A program made the translations under genes and the position numbers. The notes under the pieces were generated by a model. The model saw only the letters and a list, made by a program, of their open reading frames with translations, searched no databases and had not been told where the DNA came from. From Thalassospira profundimaris (GTDB lineage Bacteria; Pseudomonadota; Alphaproteobacteria; Rhodospirillales; Thalassospiraceae), in the NCBI RefSeq assembly GCF_003326795.1, contig NZ_JPWI01000009.1:62001-126000 (forward strand): a DNA stretch of 64,000 nt, given 5' to 3'. Shown here piece after piece: positions 1-7,734 of the stretch (positions are counted from its first letter, which is position 1; every line of letters begins with the position of its first letter).

Positions 1-2
1 GT

Positions 3-236
3 GAACTTTCGCGTCTGATCATGGCGCTTAAAATGCGGTTCCTGCATCTGCTTGATGATGACATTCGCGCCGAACAGGTCGAGATCCTCCATGATGTCTG
101 CGAGCTTGATCTGGACCGTGTTCTTGCCCTGCGCGAAGAACATGCCAGCGAAGCCGGAAACTTTGCCGGTTGGCTCGAAATGGAAGTAAAACGTCTCGAA
201 CAAAAGCGCGACTGGCTTAAAAGCCTGTTGGCCTGA
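3..236 (+). CDS. C-terminal part of an unrecognised protein, open at window edge
   Basis: I do not recognise this protein. The frame is open from base 3 with no stop before the left edge. The first ATG (base 21) has no Shine-Dalgarno sequence in front of it, so the real start probably lies outside the window. What is visible is a charged helical tail of about 71 residues, with a Leu/Asp-rich stretch and an amphipathic segment ending in LEQKRDWLKSLLA that could be a short coiled coil. It reads in the same direction as the acetyltransferase gene that follows after about 70 bp. A free-standing 71-aa protein starting at base 21 is the alternative. Confidence 0.5.
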   Translation, partial: ELSRLIMALKMRFLHLLDDDIRAEQVEILHDVCELDLDRVLALREEHASEAGNFAGWLEMEVKRLEQKRDWLKSLLA

Positions 237-308
237 CGCATTTTCCCGTTATAGTCGTGATTGAAGGCCAGCAGGAAGCCGGTCTAACGTCACAGGCAGG
301 GACGGAAA

Positions 309-815
309 ATGTTGATACGTGAAGAAACCGAAGACGACTTCGCGGCAATTAATGCGCTGTTGGCCAGTGCATTTGAAACGGCCCCTCACAGCCAGCAAAC
401 CGAACATCTGATTGTGGATGCTCTCAGACAAAGCGGTAAATTGACGCTTTCGCTAATTGCCGAAGAAGACAATGAGCTTGTCGGTTGCATTGCCTTTTCA
501 CCTGTCCTGATCAATGGCAAGAAATCCGACTGGTACGGGCTTGGCCCGGTTGCAGTCACCCCGGATCGTCAGGGTATGGGCATCGGATCGGAACTGATCC
601 AAAGTGGCATTCGCCATCTGCGCGCCAATGACGCGCGTGGCTGTGTGGTCCTTGGAGAGCCGAACTACTACAGCCGGTTCGGCTTTGCCACCCTGCCCGA
701 TCTGAAACTTGAAGGCGTGCCCGATGAATATTTCATGGCGCGACCACTGGTCGATGAGATCCCCCAAGGGATGGTGGAGTACGACCCGGCATTTGCAATT
801 GCCCCCAAAACATAA
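309..815 (+). CDS. GNAT family N-acetyltransferase (YhbS-like)
   Basis: A predicted acetyl-CoA-dependent N-acyltransferase of 168 residues, the normal length for a single GNAT domain. The acetyl-CoA pyrophosphate-binding motif is RQGMGIG (residues 87-93), preceded by the usual beta strand (GLGPVAVTP). The later VLGEPNYYSRFGF (about 114-126) is characteristic of the YhbS/COG3153 subgroup. The ATG at 309 follows a GGGACGG sequence at workable distance. The substrate cannot be read from sequence; related enzymes act on small amines or protein N-termini. The gene stands alone, closed by a hairpin that overlaps its stop codon. Confidence 0.9.
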   Translation: MLIREETEDDFAAINALLASAFETAPHSQQTEHLIVDALRQSGKLTLSLIAEEDNELVGCIAFSPVLINGKKSDWYGLGPVAVTPDRQGMGIGSELIQSGIRHLRANDARGCVVLGEPNYYSRFGFATLPDLKLEGVPDEYFMARPLVDEIPQGMVEYDPAFAIAPKT

Positions 816-838
816 GGCAGCCACACCGGGCTGCCTTT
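814..838 (+). terminator. Terminator after the GNAT gene
   Basis: A perfect 9-bp inverted repeat (AAGGCAGCC at 814-822 and GGCTGCCTT at 829-837) with a 6-nt loop, ending in a short T run. It lies between the convergent GNAT and SDR genes and may serve both directions. Confidence 0.7.
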
Positions 839-866
839 CGCATTTGGCCGGATATCGGTGACATCA

Positions 867-1610
867 TCAGTAAAGATGCTGCCCGCCAGTCACAAAAATC
901 TCGGTCCCGGTGACATAGCTGCTGTCATCGCCGACCAGATAATGAACCGCTGCTGCCACATCTTCGGGCGTGCCCATGCGGTTCATCGGGATACGTGGCA
1001 CCAGTGCCTCATATTCCGGGGAAATCATATCGGTCTTGATCTCGCCCGGTGCCACCGCGTTGACGCGCACCCCAAGCTCGGCAAATTCCACAGCCATTTC
1101 GCGCGTAAGCCCGGAAAGTGCCGCCTTTGATGTTGAATAGGCAGAGCCGGCAAACGGATGCACATAATGGCCTGCGATCGATGTGATGTTGCAAATCGCC
1201 CCTTTGCCGCGATGAAGTGCTGCGGCAAATCCACGCGACAGGGTCAGCGGGGTAAAGAAGTTCAGCTCAAACACATCGCGCCATGCTGCAATATCACCAT
1301 TCAAACAGCCCAGTCGTTCCTTGTAGGGTGTTTTGGGTGACACGCCGGCATTATTGACCAGTGCATGCAGCGGATCGTCACCAAGCACTTCATTGGCCTG
1401 CGCAATAAAAGTTTCGACATCTTCAGGTTTGGAAAGATCGGCACGGATATGAATACCCTGTGCCGGATCACGCGGACAGCTGGGCGGCGGCGCTTCGCGT
1501 GAACAACAAATCACCCGCCAGCCACGTTTGGCAAAATATCCAACAGTGACATGGCCGATGCCACGGCTGGCACCAGTCAGAACGACAGTTTTCGGGGCGC
1601 TAGTGGTCAT
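867..1610 (-). CDS. SDR family NAD(P)-dependent oxidoreductase
   Basis: A classical short-chain dehydrogenase of 247 residues, the usual family length. TGASRGIG at residues 12-19 is the dinucleotide-binding glycine motif and NNAG at 86-89 the structural motif. Ser144, Tyr158 and Lys162 (YSTSK) form the catalytic set. The C-terminal stretch with EIFVTGGQ closes the Rossmann fold as in FabG-like enzymes. The ATG at 1610 is preceded by AGCAGGATAA, a good ribosome site. The substrate is unknown; an alcohol, ketone or 3-oxoacyl group is possible. It is transcribed away from the SRAP gene across a gap of about 200 bp. Confidence 0.88.
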   Translation of the reverse strand: MTTSAPKTVVLTGASRGIGHVTVGYFAKRGWRVICCSREAPPPSCPRDPAQGIHIRADLSKPEDVETFIAQANEVLGDDPLHALVNNAGVSPKTPYKERLGCLNGDIAAWRDVFELNFFTPLTLSRGFAAALHRGKGAICNITSIAGHYVHPFAGSAYSTSKAALSGLTREMAVEFAELGVRVNAVAPGEIKTDMISPEYEALVPRIPMNRMGTPEDVAAAVHYLVGDDSSYVTGTEIFVTGGQHLY

Positions 1611-1811
1611 TTATCCTGCTCACTTCCAAGCTTGGGCATGCATCCATGCTTTTGATTGCCCTCTTATAGCATTCCGTTGCCAAACCCTTGAAGAAAAAGC
1701 CCGAAATCCGTCATTTTTTTGGCTGCATCAATTGCAAACCGAAACCATGCCTGTTTGGCATGTCTGGTGAAAATCGCTATGATCCGGGGACAATGCGAAC
1801 AAGGGACTCAA

Positions 1812-2498
1812 ATGTGCAGCCGATTTGATCTCAACAGTGATATCCGGGCATTTCAGGCTCAGCTTGCGCTGGATATGGAAAATATCCAGCGCATGGCAAT
1901 GGACGAGAATAATAACGCACTCTATGAGCAGGACAACGCATCAGACGATCTTGAAACCGCGTTCGACAGCCTGACCGGCACAAGACGACCAACCGACCCG
2001 ATTGCGGTTATCCTGCCAGATCGCACGATAGCCATTCGGTCATGGGGGTTAAGTGTACCCGGTCTGAAGGCGCCGATGATCAATGCCCGATCTGAAACAC
2101 TTGCCGAAAAACCGACTTTCCGCCCTCTTCTGGAACGGCGGTGCCTGATTCCGGCAACCAGCTGGTATGAATGGCGCAAGGACGGCTCATCAAAACACAG
2201 GAACCGGATCACCCTGCCCGATCATCAGCCGTTTTTGTTTGCCGGGCTGGAAAACGGACATGAGGCCACCATCATCACCTGCGCCCCGTCTGCATCAATT
2301 GCGCATATTCATAACCGCATGCCTGCGGTTATTGGCCCCAGCCACCTTGCCCATTGGCTTGATCCGGCGATTGCATTTCGCGACCTGCACCACATGCTGG
2401 CCCCGTTGCCAGATCATGTCTTGTCCTGGCACGAAGAAACAGCGCGTCCCGACAATGCCGATCAGGATCAGAACCAGATTGATCTGTTTTCAAAATAG
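1812..2498 (+). CDS. SOS response-associated peptidase (SRAP/YedK/HMCES family)
   Basis: Members of this family form a covalent DNA-protein crosslink with abasic sites in single-stranded DNA, using the N-terminal Cys after Met removal. The start at 1812 is chosen because it places Cys at position 2, as catalysis requires; an in-frame extension further upstream would destroy this. The other active-site residues fit: Asn91 (NARSE), Glu120 (WYEW) and His167 (IHNRMP). The product is 228 residues, typical for the family. The usual MCGR start is MCSR here, a mild substitution next to the catalytic Cys. It appears monocistronic. Confidence 0.93.
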   Translation: MCSRFDLNSDIRAFQAQLALDMENIQRMAMDENNNALYEQDNASDDLETAFDSLTGTRRPTDPIAVILPDRTIAIRSWGLSVPGLKAPMINARSETLAEKPTFRPLLERRCLIPATSWYEWRKDGSSKHRNRITLPDHQPFLFAGLENGHEATIITCAPSASIAHIHNRMPAVIGPSHLAHWLDPAIAFRDLHHMLAPLPDHVLSWHEETARPDNADQDQNQIDLFSK

Positions 2499-2540
2499 GA
2501 TGGACTGAATCAGTTCGAGCGATCCGGTCGACGAAAGGTT

Positions 2541-2726
2541 TTAGTCCAGATCGACATCGTTGGCGGCACAGGGTGTTGCACCGCATCCACGAACAGTGCT
2601 GCCATATCCCGTGTTCCCGGCAACGACCGCGCCAAGATCAGGAAGCCCGATTTTGGGGTTATTGAGCTCTTGCGCCAGATCCTCGGACATGGCTGCGAAA
2701 TCAATGATATCGCGCAATGACAACAT
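2541..2726 (-). CDS. Small orphan peptide (61 aa), Gly/Cys-containing C-terminus
   Basis: I do not recognise this protein. It has its own ribosome site (AGGGGAA, about 7 nt before the ATG at 2726) and lies alone between SRAP and the universal stress gene, which makes it more credible than a chance ORF. The N-terminal half (about 1-36) is helical and acidic (SLRDIIDFAAMSEDLAQEL). A VVAG step is followed by a Gly/Thr/Ser-rich tail with two Cys (GYGSTVRGCGATPC) and an acidic end. That leader-plus-core look recalls ribosomal-peptide precursors, but no maturation enzyme lies nearby, so the function is open. Confidence 0.55.
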   Translation of the reverse strand: MLSLRDIIDFAAMSEDLAQELNNPKIGLPDLGAVVAGNTGYGSTVRGCGATPCAANDVDLD

Positions 2727-2843
2727 GGGAGTTCCCCTGCCAGACGTTTCTTTTCCTCAGTGCGAAACGCCTCGTTTATCGGGGTTCCGTCTTTGTAAGA
2801 TTTCCGTAACCCTGTCGTGAATTGTTCGCGAGTGCAACAAAAA

Positions 2844-2865
2844 AAGGCGCATTTTCATGCGCCTT
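2844..2865 (-). terminator. Terminator of the universal stress gene
   Basis: A perfect 9-bp hairpin (AAGGCGCAT / ATGCGCCTT, 4-nt loop). On the minus strand it is followed by a run of T, so it ends the universal stress transcript. Confidence 0.85.
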
Positions 2866-2932
2866 TCCCTGTTTGCCTGTGCAAACCGATAATTTAAATT
2901 TGTGATTTCAGGCAGTTATCATCACCAAAACG

Positions 2933-3790
2933 TCAGTGCATTATCCAAAGGGGCAATGTGCATTTTCCCAGCATATCCTGCGTAACACCGCCAAGAATCA
3001 TCTCCTTGAAACGCGAATGGCTGTAGGCACCAAGAACAATGGTATCTGCTCCGCATTTTTCCGCCTCGGAAATCAAGGCATTAGCAACGTTCGACGTTTC
3101 AGTGTTATCGACAACCACGGCTTCGACTCCGTGCCAGCGGAACTGTTCGGCCAGTGCCTTGCCACAAGCCCGGCCATAGGGCACATCCCCGACGCTGACA
3201 ATCGTGACTTCCTTGGCACTGCGCAGAAGCGGCATCGCCGAGGTGACGGCACGCGCGGCCTCTACCCCGCCATTCCAGGCAATCATGACCTTCTCGCCAA
3301 CCGTCGCAGGCGACTTTTCCGGCGCAACAAGGATCGGGCGGCCCGTTTCCATAAGTGCGGCATCAAAGGTCAGGGATGCAGACGCTTCCTTGGGATCGCG
3401 TCCGATCACGACAAGATCAAACAGCCGACCTCGACGGGCAACAGTTTCATCCTCGCGACCGCTATCCTTGCGCCATGCACAGGTTGGTTTGGCATCGCTG
3501 GACGGCACGTCGGTCGCTTCAACCCCCGAGGCTTTCACAGCGGCCTCAAAGGATGCCTTGCCACTGATTTCGCGCTTTTCGGTTTCGTTTTCGGCCGCAC
3601 GGATCATTTCTTCGATGATCAGTCCGGACATTCCTTCGCCAACAATCGGAATTGCGTCCTGCGGTTCGGCTGCGACGAACAACGCTTCAAGGTGGGCGTC
3701 AAACCGTTTGGCCATCCGAAAAGCCGTTTCCATTACTCTTTCATCAATGGCCGTCCCTGCCACTGGAGCCAGAATTGTTCGTATTGCCAT
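2933..3790 (-). CDS. Universal stress protein, tandem Usp domains
   Basis: A 285-residue cytoplasmic protein with two consecutive Usp domains (about 1-150 and 160-285), twice the single-domain length. The N-terminus TILAPVAGT and the second-domain start KVMIAWNGG are the first beta strands of each domain. The second domain ends in GADTIVLGAYSHSRFKE and GGVTQDML, the usual ATP-binding G-x2-G-x9-G-type region in slightly degenerate form. Such tandem proteins are linked to oxidative, acid or starvation stress. It is divergent from a BigR/SqrR-like sensor across about 330 bp, which may hint at reactive-sulfur control. Confidence 0.9.
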   Translation of the reverse strand: MAIRTILAPVAGTAIDERVMETAFRMAKRFDAHLEALFVAAEPQDAIPIVGEGMSGLIIEEMIRAAENETEKREISGKASFEAAVKASGVEATDVPSSDAKPTCAWRKDSGREDETVARRGRLFDLVVIGRDPKEASASLTFDAALMETGRPILVAPEKSPATVGEKVMIAWNGGVEAARAVTSAMPLLRSAKEVTIVSVGDVPYGRACGKALAEQFRWHGVEAVVVDNTETSNVANALISEAEKCGADTIVLGAYSHSRFKEMILGGVTQDMLGKCTLPLWIMH

Positions 3791-4116
3791 TTCTCACACT
3801 CCCGCCAATCCGTTTGATAACCGCGTGGCCCGGAAACCGGGTCGGGTTCATTTCAAGCCAGTGTTAAGTCTGCAATTTTTCAGTGCCATTTTCTTTGTTC
3901 AAGATCAAATCCCGGCAAACATCATGAACATTCATTCAAATACCGTACATTTGATCAGATTTAGTGAAGCCTAACACACAAAATGATTGTATCATCTATG
4001 GTTGTGATTACGATGGCGGTTTCAATATCAAACCAAAATTTTCGCCCTTCAAAAAACCGCAAATTTATGACAATGGGCGAAGTGAAACATTGAACTTAGA
4101 ATGGGTCGTCTGCCGA
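3791..4116. other. Intergenic region between usp and the first bigR-like gene
   Basis: About 326 bp without a recognisable gene, AT-rich compared with the flanks. It must hold the divergent promoters of the universal stress gene and the ArsR-family gene. A short inverted element TGAACATTCA lies at 3925-3934 with a further TTCA repeat just after it; this could be an operator but is too short to claim. The ArsR reading frame stays open upstream to 3964, but that stretch has no protein-like character. Confidence 0.5.
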
Positions 4117-4425
4117 ATGGATTATGAAGCACTCCATGAGAATGCCCGCGAAGCAGCGGAATTTCTCAAAACCTTGGGCAATGAGTGGCGCCTGATGATC
4201 CTGTGTTCGCTCGGGGATCTGGAAAAGTCTGTCGGCACGCTGGAAAACGAGCTGGGCATCAAACAGTCTGCCCTGTCCCAGCATCTGGCACGGTTGCGCC
4301 GCGAAGGACTGGTCAAAACACGCCGTGATGCTCAGACAATCTATTACTCCCTTGCCAATCCCGACATCATGAGGATCATTGCCGTCTTGCAGGAAACCTT
4401 CTGCCCGCCGGAAGAAAACGCTTAG
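4117..4425 (+). CDS. ArsR-family regulator, BigR/SqrR-type persulfide sensor (copy 1)
   Basis: A 102-residue winged-helix repressor. The recognition helix is in QSALSQHLARLRREGLVKTRR (about 50-70, read in two halves: QSALSQHLAR and LRREGLVKTRR). Cys30 (MILC) and Cys96 (TFCPP) lie 66 residues apart, the spacing of the Cys pair that forms a tetrasulfide bridge in the SqrR/BigR/YgaV sensors of reactive sulfur. Metal-binding Cys clusters of arsenic sensors are absent. The start at 4117 matches the second copy at 37811 without gaps. No sulfide oxidation genes adjoin; the likely target is the divergent universal stress gene or its own promoter. Confidence 0.85.
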   Translation: MDYEALHENAREAAEFLKTLGNEWRLMILCSLGDLEKSVGTLENELGIKQSALSQHLARLRREGLVKTRRDAQTIYYSLANPDIMRIIAVLQETFCPPEENA

Positions 4426-4451
4426 AGGCTGTTTCCCCTCTGACAAAAACA

Positions 4452-4492
4452 AAAACGCACAAAGTCCCCCGACCTTGTGCGTTTTGTTTTTT
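4452..4492 (+). terminator. Bidirectional terminator between bigR-like copy 1 and pdxH
   Basis: An 11-bp stem (AAAACGCACAA / TTGTGCGTTTT) with T runs on both sides in the respective orientations. It separates two convergent genes and can end both. Confidence 0.85.
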
Positions 4493-4514
4493 TCAGCTAC
4501 CGACCGTTTCGAAC

Positions 4515-5135
4515 TCACGGGAACAATTTATCGATGTTCCACCCGGCGTCATCAGAATCGCGGGTATAGAGTTTTCGGTCATGCAGGCGGAATTTTCCCT
4601 CGGACCAGAATTCGATACGATCAGGTACTAAACGGAACCCGCCCCAGTGATCCGGCCTTGGCACTTTGCCAAGACCAAACTTTGCGGTGAACTCGGCAAC
4701 ACGTTTTTCCAGATCAAACCGGCCACTCATCGGGCGGGACTGGATTGAAGCCCATGCGCCAAGCTGACTGCCACGCGGGCGCGTTGCGAAATATTCATCT
4801 GACTCAGCGGCGTCGACCTTTGATACCTTGCCTTCGATACGGACGCATTTTTCCAACGTTTTCCAGTGGAAGCAAAGGGCGGCATAGCCATTCTCGCCAA
4901 GCTGCTCACCCTTGCGGCTTTCATAGTTGGTATAGAAAACGAAGCCCCGCGGATCAAATTCCTTAAGAAGAACAATCCTGGCCGACGGGCGACCTTGCGC
5001 ATCGGCAGTCGCCAGTGTCATTGCGTCCGGATAGGCCTTTTCGGCAGCTTTGGCTTCATCAAACCATTTCTGGAACATTTCGTAAGGGGCGTCGTGGGGT
5101 TCGTGCCCAAATTTTGGCGTATTTTTTTCGTCCAT
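4515..5135 (-). CDS. pdxH: Pyridoxamine 5'-phosphate oxidase
   Basis: An FMN-dependent enzyme that oxidises pyridoxamine or pyridoxine 5'-phosphate to pyridoxal 5'-phosphate, the last step of B6 synthesis and salvage. At 206 residues it has the family length. The FMN and substrate regions are visible: PSARIVLLKEFD, YTNYESRKG (FMN phosphate) and the C-terminal signature WGGFRLVPDRIEFW followed by RLHDR. The ATG at 5135 gives the usual N-terminus; an AAAGGA lies somewhat far upstream. It is a single gene, divergent from a lipoprotein gene. Confidence 0.95.
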   Translation of the reverse strand: MDEKNTPKFGHEPHDAPYEMFQKWFDEAKAAEKAYPDAMTLATADAQGRPSARIVLLKEFDPRGFVFYTNYESRKGEQLGENGYAALCFHWKTLEKCVRIEGKVSKVDAAESDEYFATRPRGSQLGAWASIQSRPMSGRFDLEKRVAEFTAKFGLGKVPRPDHWGGFRLVPDRIEFWSEGKFRLHDRKLYTRDSDDAGWNIDKLFP

Positions 5136-5284
5136 TGGGAAAAGATTTCCTTTGGCTGATTGAAATTAGTCGCCGTGCGGTTCAACTAATTTGGAACATT
5201 GGTGGCAGACACGTCGTTTGCTTCTCATATATATACGCAAAGAATATCGGTTGGGACTGTAAAGACAAGATGGGCAAAACAAAC

Positions 5285-5761
5285 ATGAAATTCCGTCATA
5301 TCGTAATTCCGGTCATCATGACCGCCTTCATCGCTGGCTGCGCCCAGGATCAGGGTCAGAAACAAACCGCTGGCACCTTGCTTGGTGCGGTTGGTGGTGC
5401 TGTTGCTGGCGCACAATTTGGTAAAGGCAGCGGCCAGCTCGTTGGCGTAGCGCTTGGCACGCTCGCCGGTGCCTTTATCGGTAGCGAAGTCGGACGTTCG
5501 CTGGACAATGCAGACCGTGCAATCATGGCGCAAAGCACCCAGCGCACGCTTGAAGCGACCCCGACAGGTCAGACATCCACCTGGCAGAACCCGGATACCG
5601 GTGTTCAGGGTACGGTTACACCGACCCGCACCTATCAGGAACCCAAGACCCAGGAATATTGCCGCGAGTACCAGCAGACCGTCATGATCGGTGGTCAGGA
5701 AGAAACCGCCTATGGTACTGCGTGCCGCAAGCCTGATGGCAGTTGGCAGGTCGTTAATTGA
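5285..5761 (+). CDS. Glycine-zipper 2TM-type outer-membrane lipoprotein
   Basis: A 158-residue lipoprotein. The start at 5285 gives a classic signal: MKFR, a hydrophobic core and the lipobox AGC with the lipidated Cys at residue 18; an in-frame ATG at 5270 is an alternative. After the Cys comes a glycine-zipper region (about 28-70) with repeated GAVGGAVAG / GTLAGAFIG patterns, as in the Rickettsia 17-kDa antigen family. The C-terminal half (QEYCREYQQT, YGTACRKPDG) carries a conserved Cys pair. These proteins are thought to sit in the outer membrane; the exact role is unknown. Confidence 0.85.
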   Translation: MKFRHIVIPVIMTAFIAGCAQDQGQKQTAGTLLGAVGGAVAGAQFGKGSGQLVGVALGTLAGAFIGSEVGRSLDNADRAIMAQSTQRTLEATPTGQTSTWQNPDTGVQGTVTPTRTYQEPKTQEYCREYQQTVMIGGQEETAYGTACRKPDGSWQVVN

Positions 5762-5796
5762 TCAATAACAGCCAACACAGGCTGTGAAAACTATCA

Positions 5797-5832
5797 AGGG
5801 CGGTGCAATCCATGTGGTTGTCACCGCCTTTT
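5797..5832 (+). terminator. Terminator after the glycine-zipper lipoprotein
   Basis: A GGCGGTG / CACCGCC stem (5799-5805, 5822-5828) followed by TTTT. The loop is rather long (16 nt). Confidence 0.6.
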
Positions 5833-5956
5833 CATTATCGCGACCAGACAAGATGGTCGTTCTCCCACCTTGCTGATCGCAATTAAGGTTCATATTTGAC
5901 CGATCATGCTCTAATAATGAACCTACGTGCTTTTAGTTTTTACAACCGGTCAGTAC

Positions 5957-6883
5957 ATGCAGGATCCCTATAAGATACTTGGTGTTTCCAAGGGTGCCAG
6001 TCAGGAAGAAATCAAGAAAGCCTATCGTAAACTGGCGCGTGAACTCCATCCCGACGTAAATCCCGGCGACGCGAAAATCGAGGAACGCTTCAAGAAGGTT
6101 TCAAGCGCCTATCACCTGCTTGGTGATGCCGAACGCCGCAAGAAATTCGACAATGGCGAAATCGATGCCGACGGCCGTGAAACCAGCCCCTTTGCGCGTG
6201 GTAGCGGACGCGCGGGCGGGTTTGGTGGCGGCAATGGTGATCCCTTTGGATTCTCGGGGGCGAATGCCGAAGACATCTTTGACGAGATTTTCGGCAAGGG
6301 GCGTGGCCGGTCCGGTGGTGGCTTTGGCGGTTTTGGCGGTGAACGCAAACCGCAAAAAGTCAAAGGCCCGAATATCTCCTATGAGCTGAGCCTTGATTTC
6401 AGCGAGGCGATCCTTGGCGCGACCAAACGTATCAATCTTGCCAGCGGCAAAAGCCTTGAAGTCCGTATCCCGCCCGGAAGCGAAAATGAACAGACCCTTC
6501 GCCTGAAGGGGCAGGGCATGGCGGGCATGAATGGCGGCGAAGCCGGAGATGCACTGATCAAGCTTCATGTTCATCCCGACAAGACATTCCGTCGCGAAGG
6601 CAATGATATCCATTGCGATCTTGCGATCAGCCTGCCCGAGGCCCTTCTTGGTGGGTCGATCGAAGTACCGATCGTCGATGGCAAGGTGAATATGAAGATC
6701 CCGGCCAATGCCAATAGCGGCACCAAATTGCGCCTGCGCGGTAAGGGTGCCCCCTATGATCGCGGCACCAAACGTGGTGACCAGTATGTTCACCTGACGG
6801 TCAAGCTTCCTGATGAACGCGATGATGAACTGATCGACTTCATCAAGGAATGGTCTGAAAAACATCCCTACAAAACGCGCTAG
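5957..6883 (+). CDS. DnaJ-type co-chaperone without zinc finger (CbpA-like)
   Basis: A class-B J-protein of 308 residues that stimulates DnaK ATPase and presents substrates. The J domain (about 4-68) holds the essential HPD tripeptide in [10 protein letters not shown] Gly/Phe-rich linker follows (about 80-135, many GGFGG repeats), then two C-terminal beta domains with no CxxCxGxG zinc repeats, as in CbpA. The start at 5957 is chosen because [10 protein letters not shown] is the normal J-domain beginning; the GTG at 5927 would add ten unrelated residues. A small stem-loop without a T run (6884-6903) follows the stop. Confidence 0.92.
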   Translation: MQDPYKILGVSKGASQEEIKKAYRKLARELHPDVNPGDAKIEERFKKVSSAYHLLGDAERRKKFDNGEIDADGRETSPFARGSGRAGGFGGGNGDPFGFSGANAEDIFDEIFGKGRGRSGGGFGGFGGERKPQKVKGPNISYELSLDFSEAILGATKRINLASGKSLEVRIPPGSENEQTLRLKGQGMAGMNGGEAGDALIKLHVHPDKTFRREGNDIHCDLAISLPEALLGGSIEVPIVDGKVNMKIPANANSGTKLRLRGKGAPYDRGTKRGDQYVHLTVKLPDERDDELIDFIKEWSEKHPYKTR

Positions 6884-6981
6884 GCCACGGCCCTGCCCGT
6901 GGCTTGACAGGACTCAAGACTCGGTCGGGCGCAAACACGTATTTTCCCTTTGGAGTATTTCACCGCACAAAGGGAAAAACC

Positions 6982-7395
6982 ATGCGCCCGATTTCATTTG
7001 TTCCCATTCTCGCTGGCATTGCCCTTTTGGGGCTGACTGCATTTGTCGGCACTGCACGCCCGACAATTGAACTATCCTATTCTGCCAACTGCAAGAATGT
7101 CGACGGCTGGAAAGAAAGCCTTATGGCAGAAGGGTTTGACATTGAACTTTCCCCTGTCAACGAGCTTACTCTTTCCGAGCAACAGGCAATGATGTCGCTT
7201 CCCGAACCAATGCGTGACTGCAAGATTGCAAGCGTTGCCGGCTATCACGTGATTGGTGATGTGGCCTCTGGTGATATCGTAACCCTTCTTCGGCGCAAAC
7301 CGCTTGATGTTGTCGCCCTTGCTCAAGACAAAACAACCCTTGAAACTGTTGCCCTTCACTATGACGGCACAGTCGAACGCCGGAAGGCCCAGTGA
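6982..7395 (+). CDS. Divergent DUF411-like protein lacking the CxxC motif
   Basis: A 137-residue exported or membrane-anchored protein with a hydrophobic N-terminal segment (about 4-23). The rest follows the DUF411 pattern: a WKESLMAEGFDIE helix-strand, a VNELT turn, an MRDCKIASVAGYHVIGDV block and a final helix with a Lys-Pro end. Canonical DUF411 proteins, often linked to copper, have a Cys-Gly-Cys-Cys motif after the first strand; here the site reads ANCKN, leaving one Cys, plus one in RDC. The start at 6982 has AAAGGG 7 nt upstream. Metal handling is therefore uncertain. Confidence 0.65.
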   Translation: MRPISFVPILAGIALLGLTAFVGTARPTIELSYSANCKNVDGWKESLMAEGFDIELSPVNELTLSEQQAMMSLPEPMRDCKIASVAGYHVIGDVASGDIVTLLRRKPLDVVALAQDKTTLETVALHYDGTVERRKAQ

Positions 7396-7646
7396 TGAAA
7401 TTCGTATCGCCCTTGCGACTGGCCTTTACCGCAATAGGGATTGGAGCCATCGGCCTTCTTTGGGGAAGTGCTGCAATCGTCTGGTTGTTGCTGCCCGGAG
7501 GATCTCCGAATTTCCTACCACCTGACAGCCTGTTTCCGGCCCTGATCCTGAGCCTGGTTATTTTCGGCGGATTGGGCTTTGGCGCTGCCATTCTCACTGA
7601 AAGCTGGGAAGACGAAGCCCGCCAGAGACGCCACCAGATCAAATAA
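7395..7646 (+). CDS. Small two-helix membrane protein, unrecognised
   Basis: An 83-residue protein with two transmembrane segments: about residues 8-32 (AFTAIGIGAIGLLWGSAAIV) and 45-68 (LFPALILSLVIFGGLGFGAA). A short loop rich in Pro and Gly separates them and a charged tail (EDEARQRR) follows. The ATG at 7395 shares one base with the stop of the DUF411-like gene, so the two are translationally coupled and probably work at the same membrane. I do not recognise a family. Confidence 0.65.
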   Translation: MKFVSPLRLAFTAIGIGAIGLLWGSAAIVWLLLPGGSPNFLPPDSLFPALILSLVIFGGLGFGAAILTESWEDEARQRRHQIK

Positions 7647-7734
7647 AGTCAGTCCTATCTGACTTTATGGCACCTGAAAAAACCGGTTCTTGTTCCCATA
7701 TGGTGTGAAGGGCAAAACAGACCATCAGGGGATA

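Noticed and set aside
2936..3817. A 293-codon open frame on the plus strand
   Set aside because: It is antisense to the tandem universal stress gene and rich in Arg/His/Cys as shadow frames are.
3925..3938. TGAACATTCATTCA as a BigR/SqrR operator
   Set aside because: It is too short and not found clearly upstream of the second copy, so it is not called as a site.
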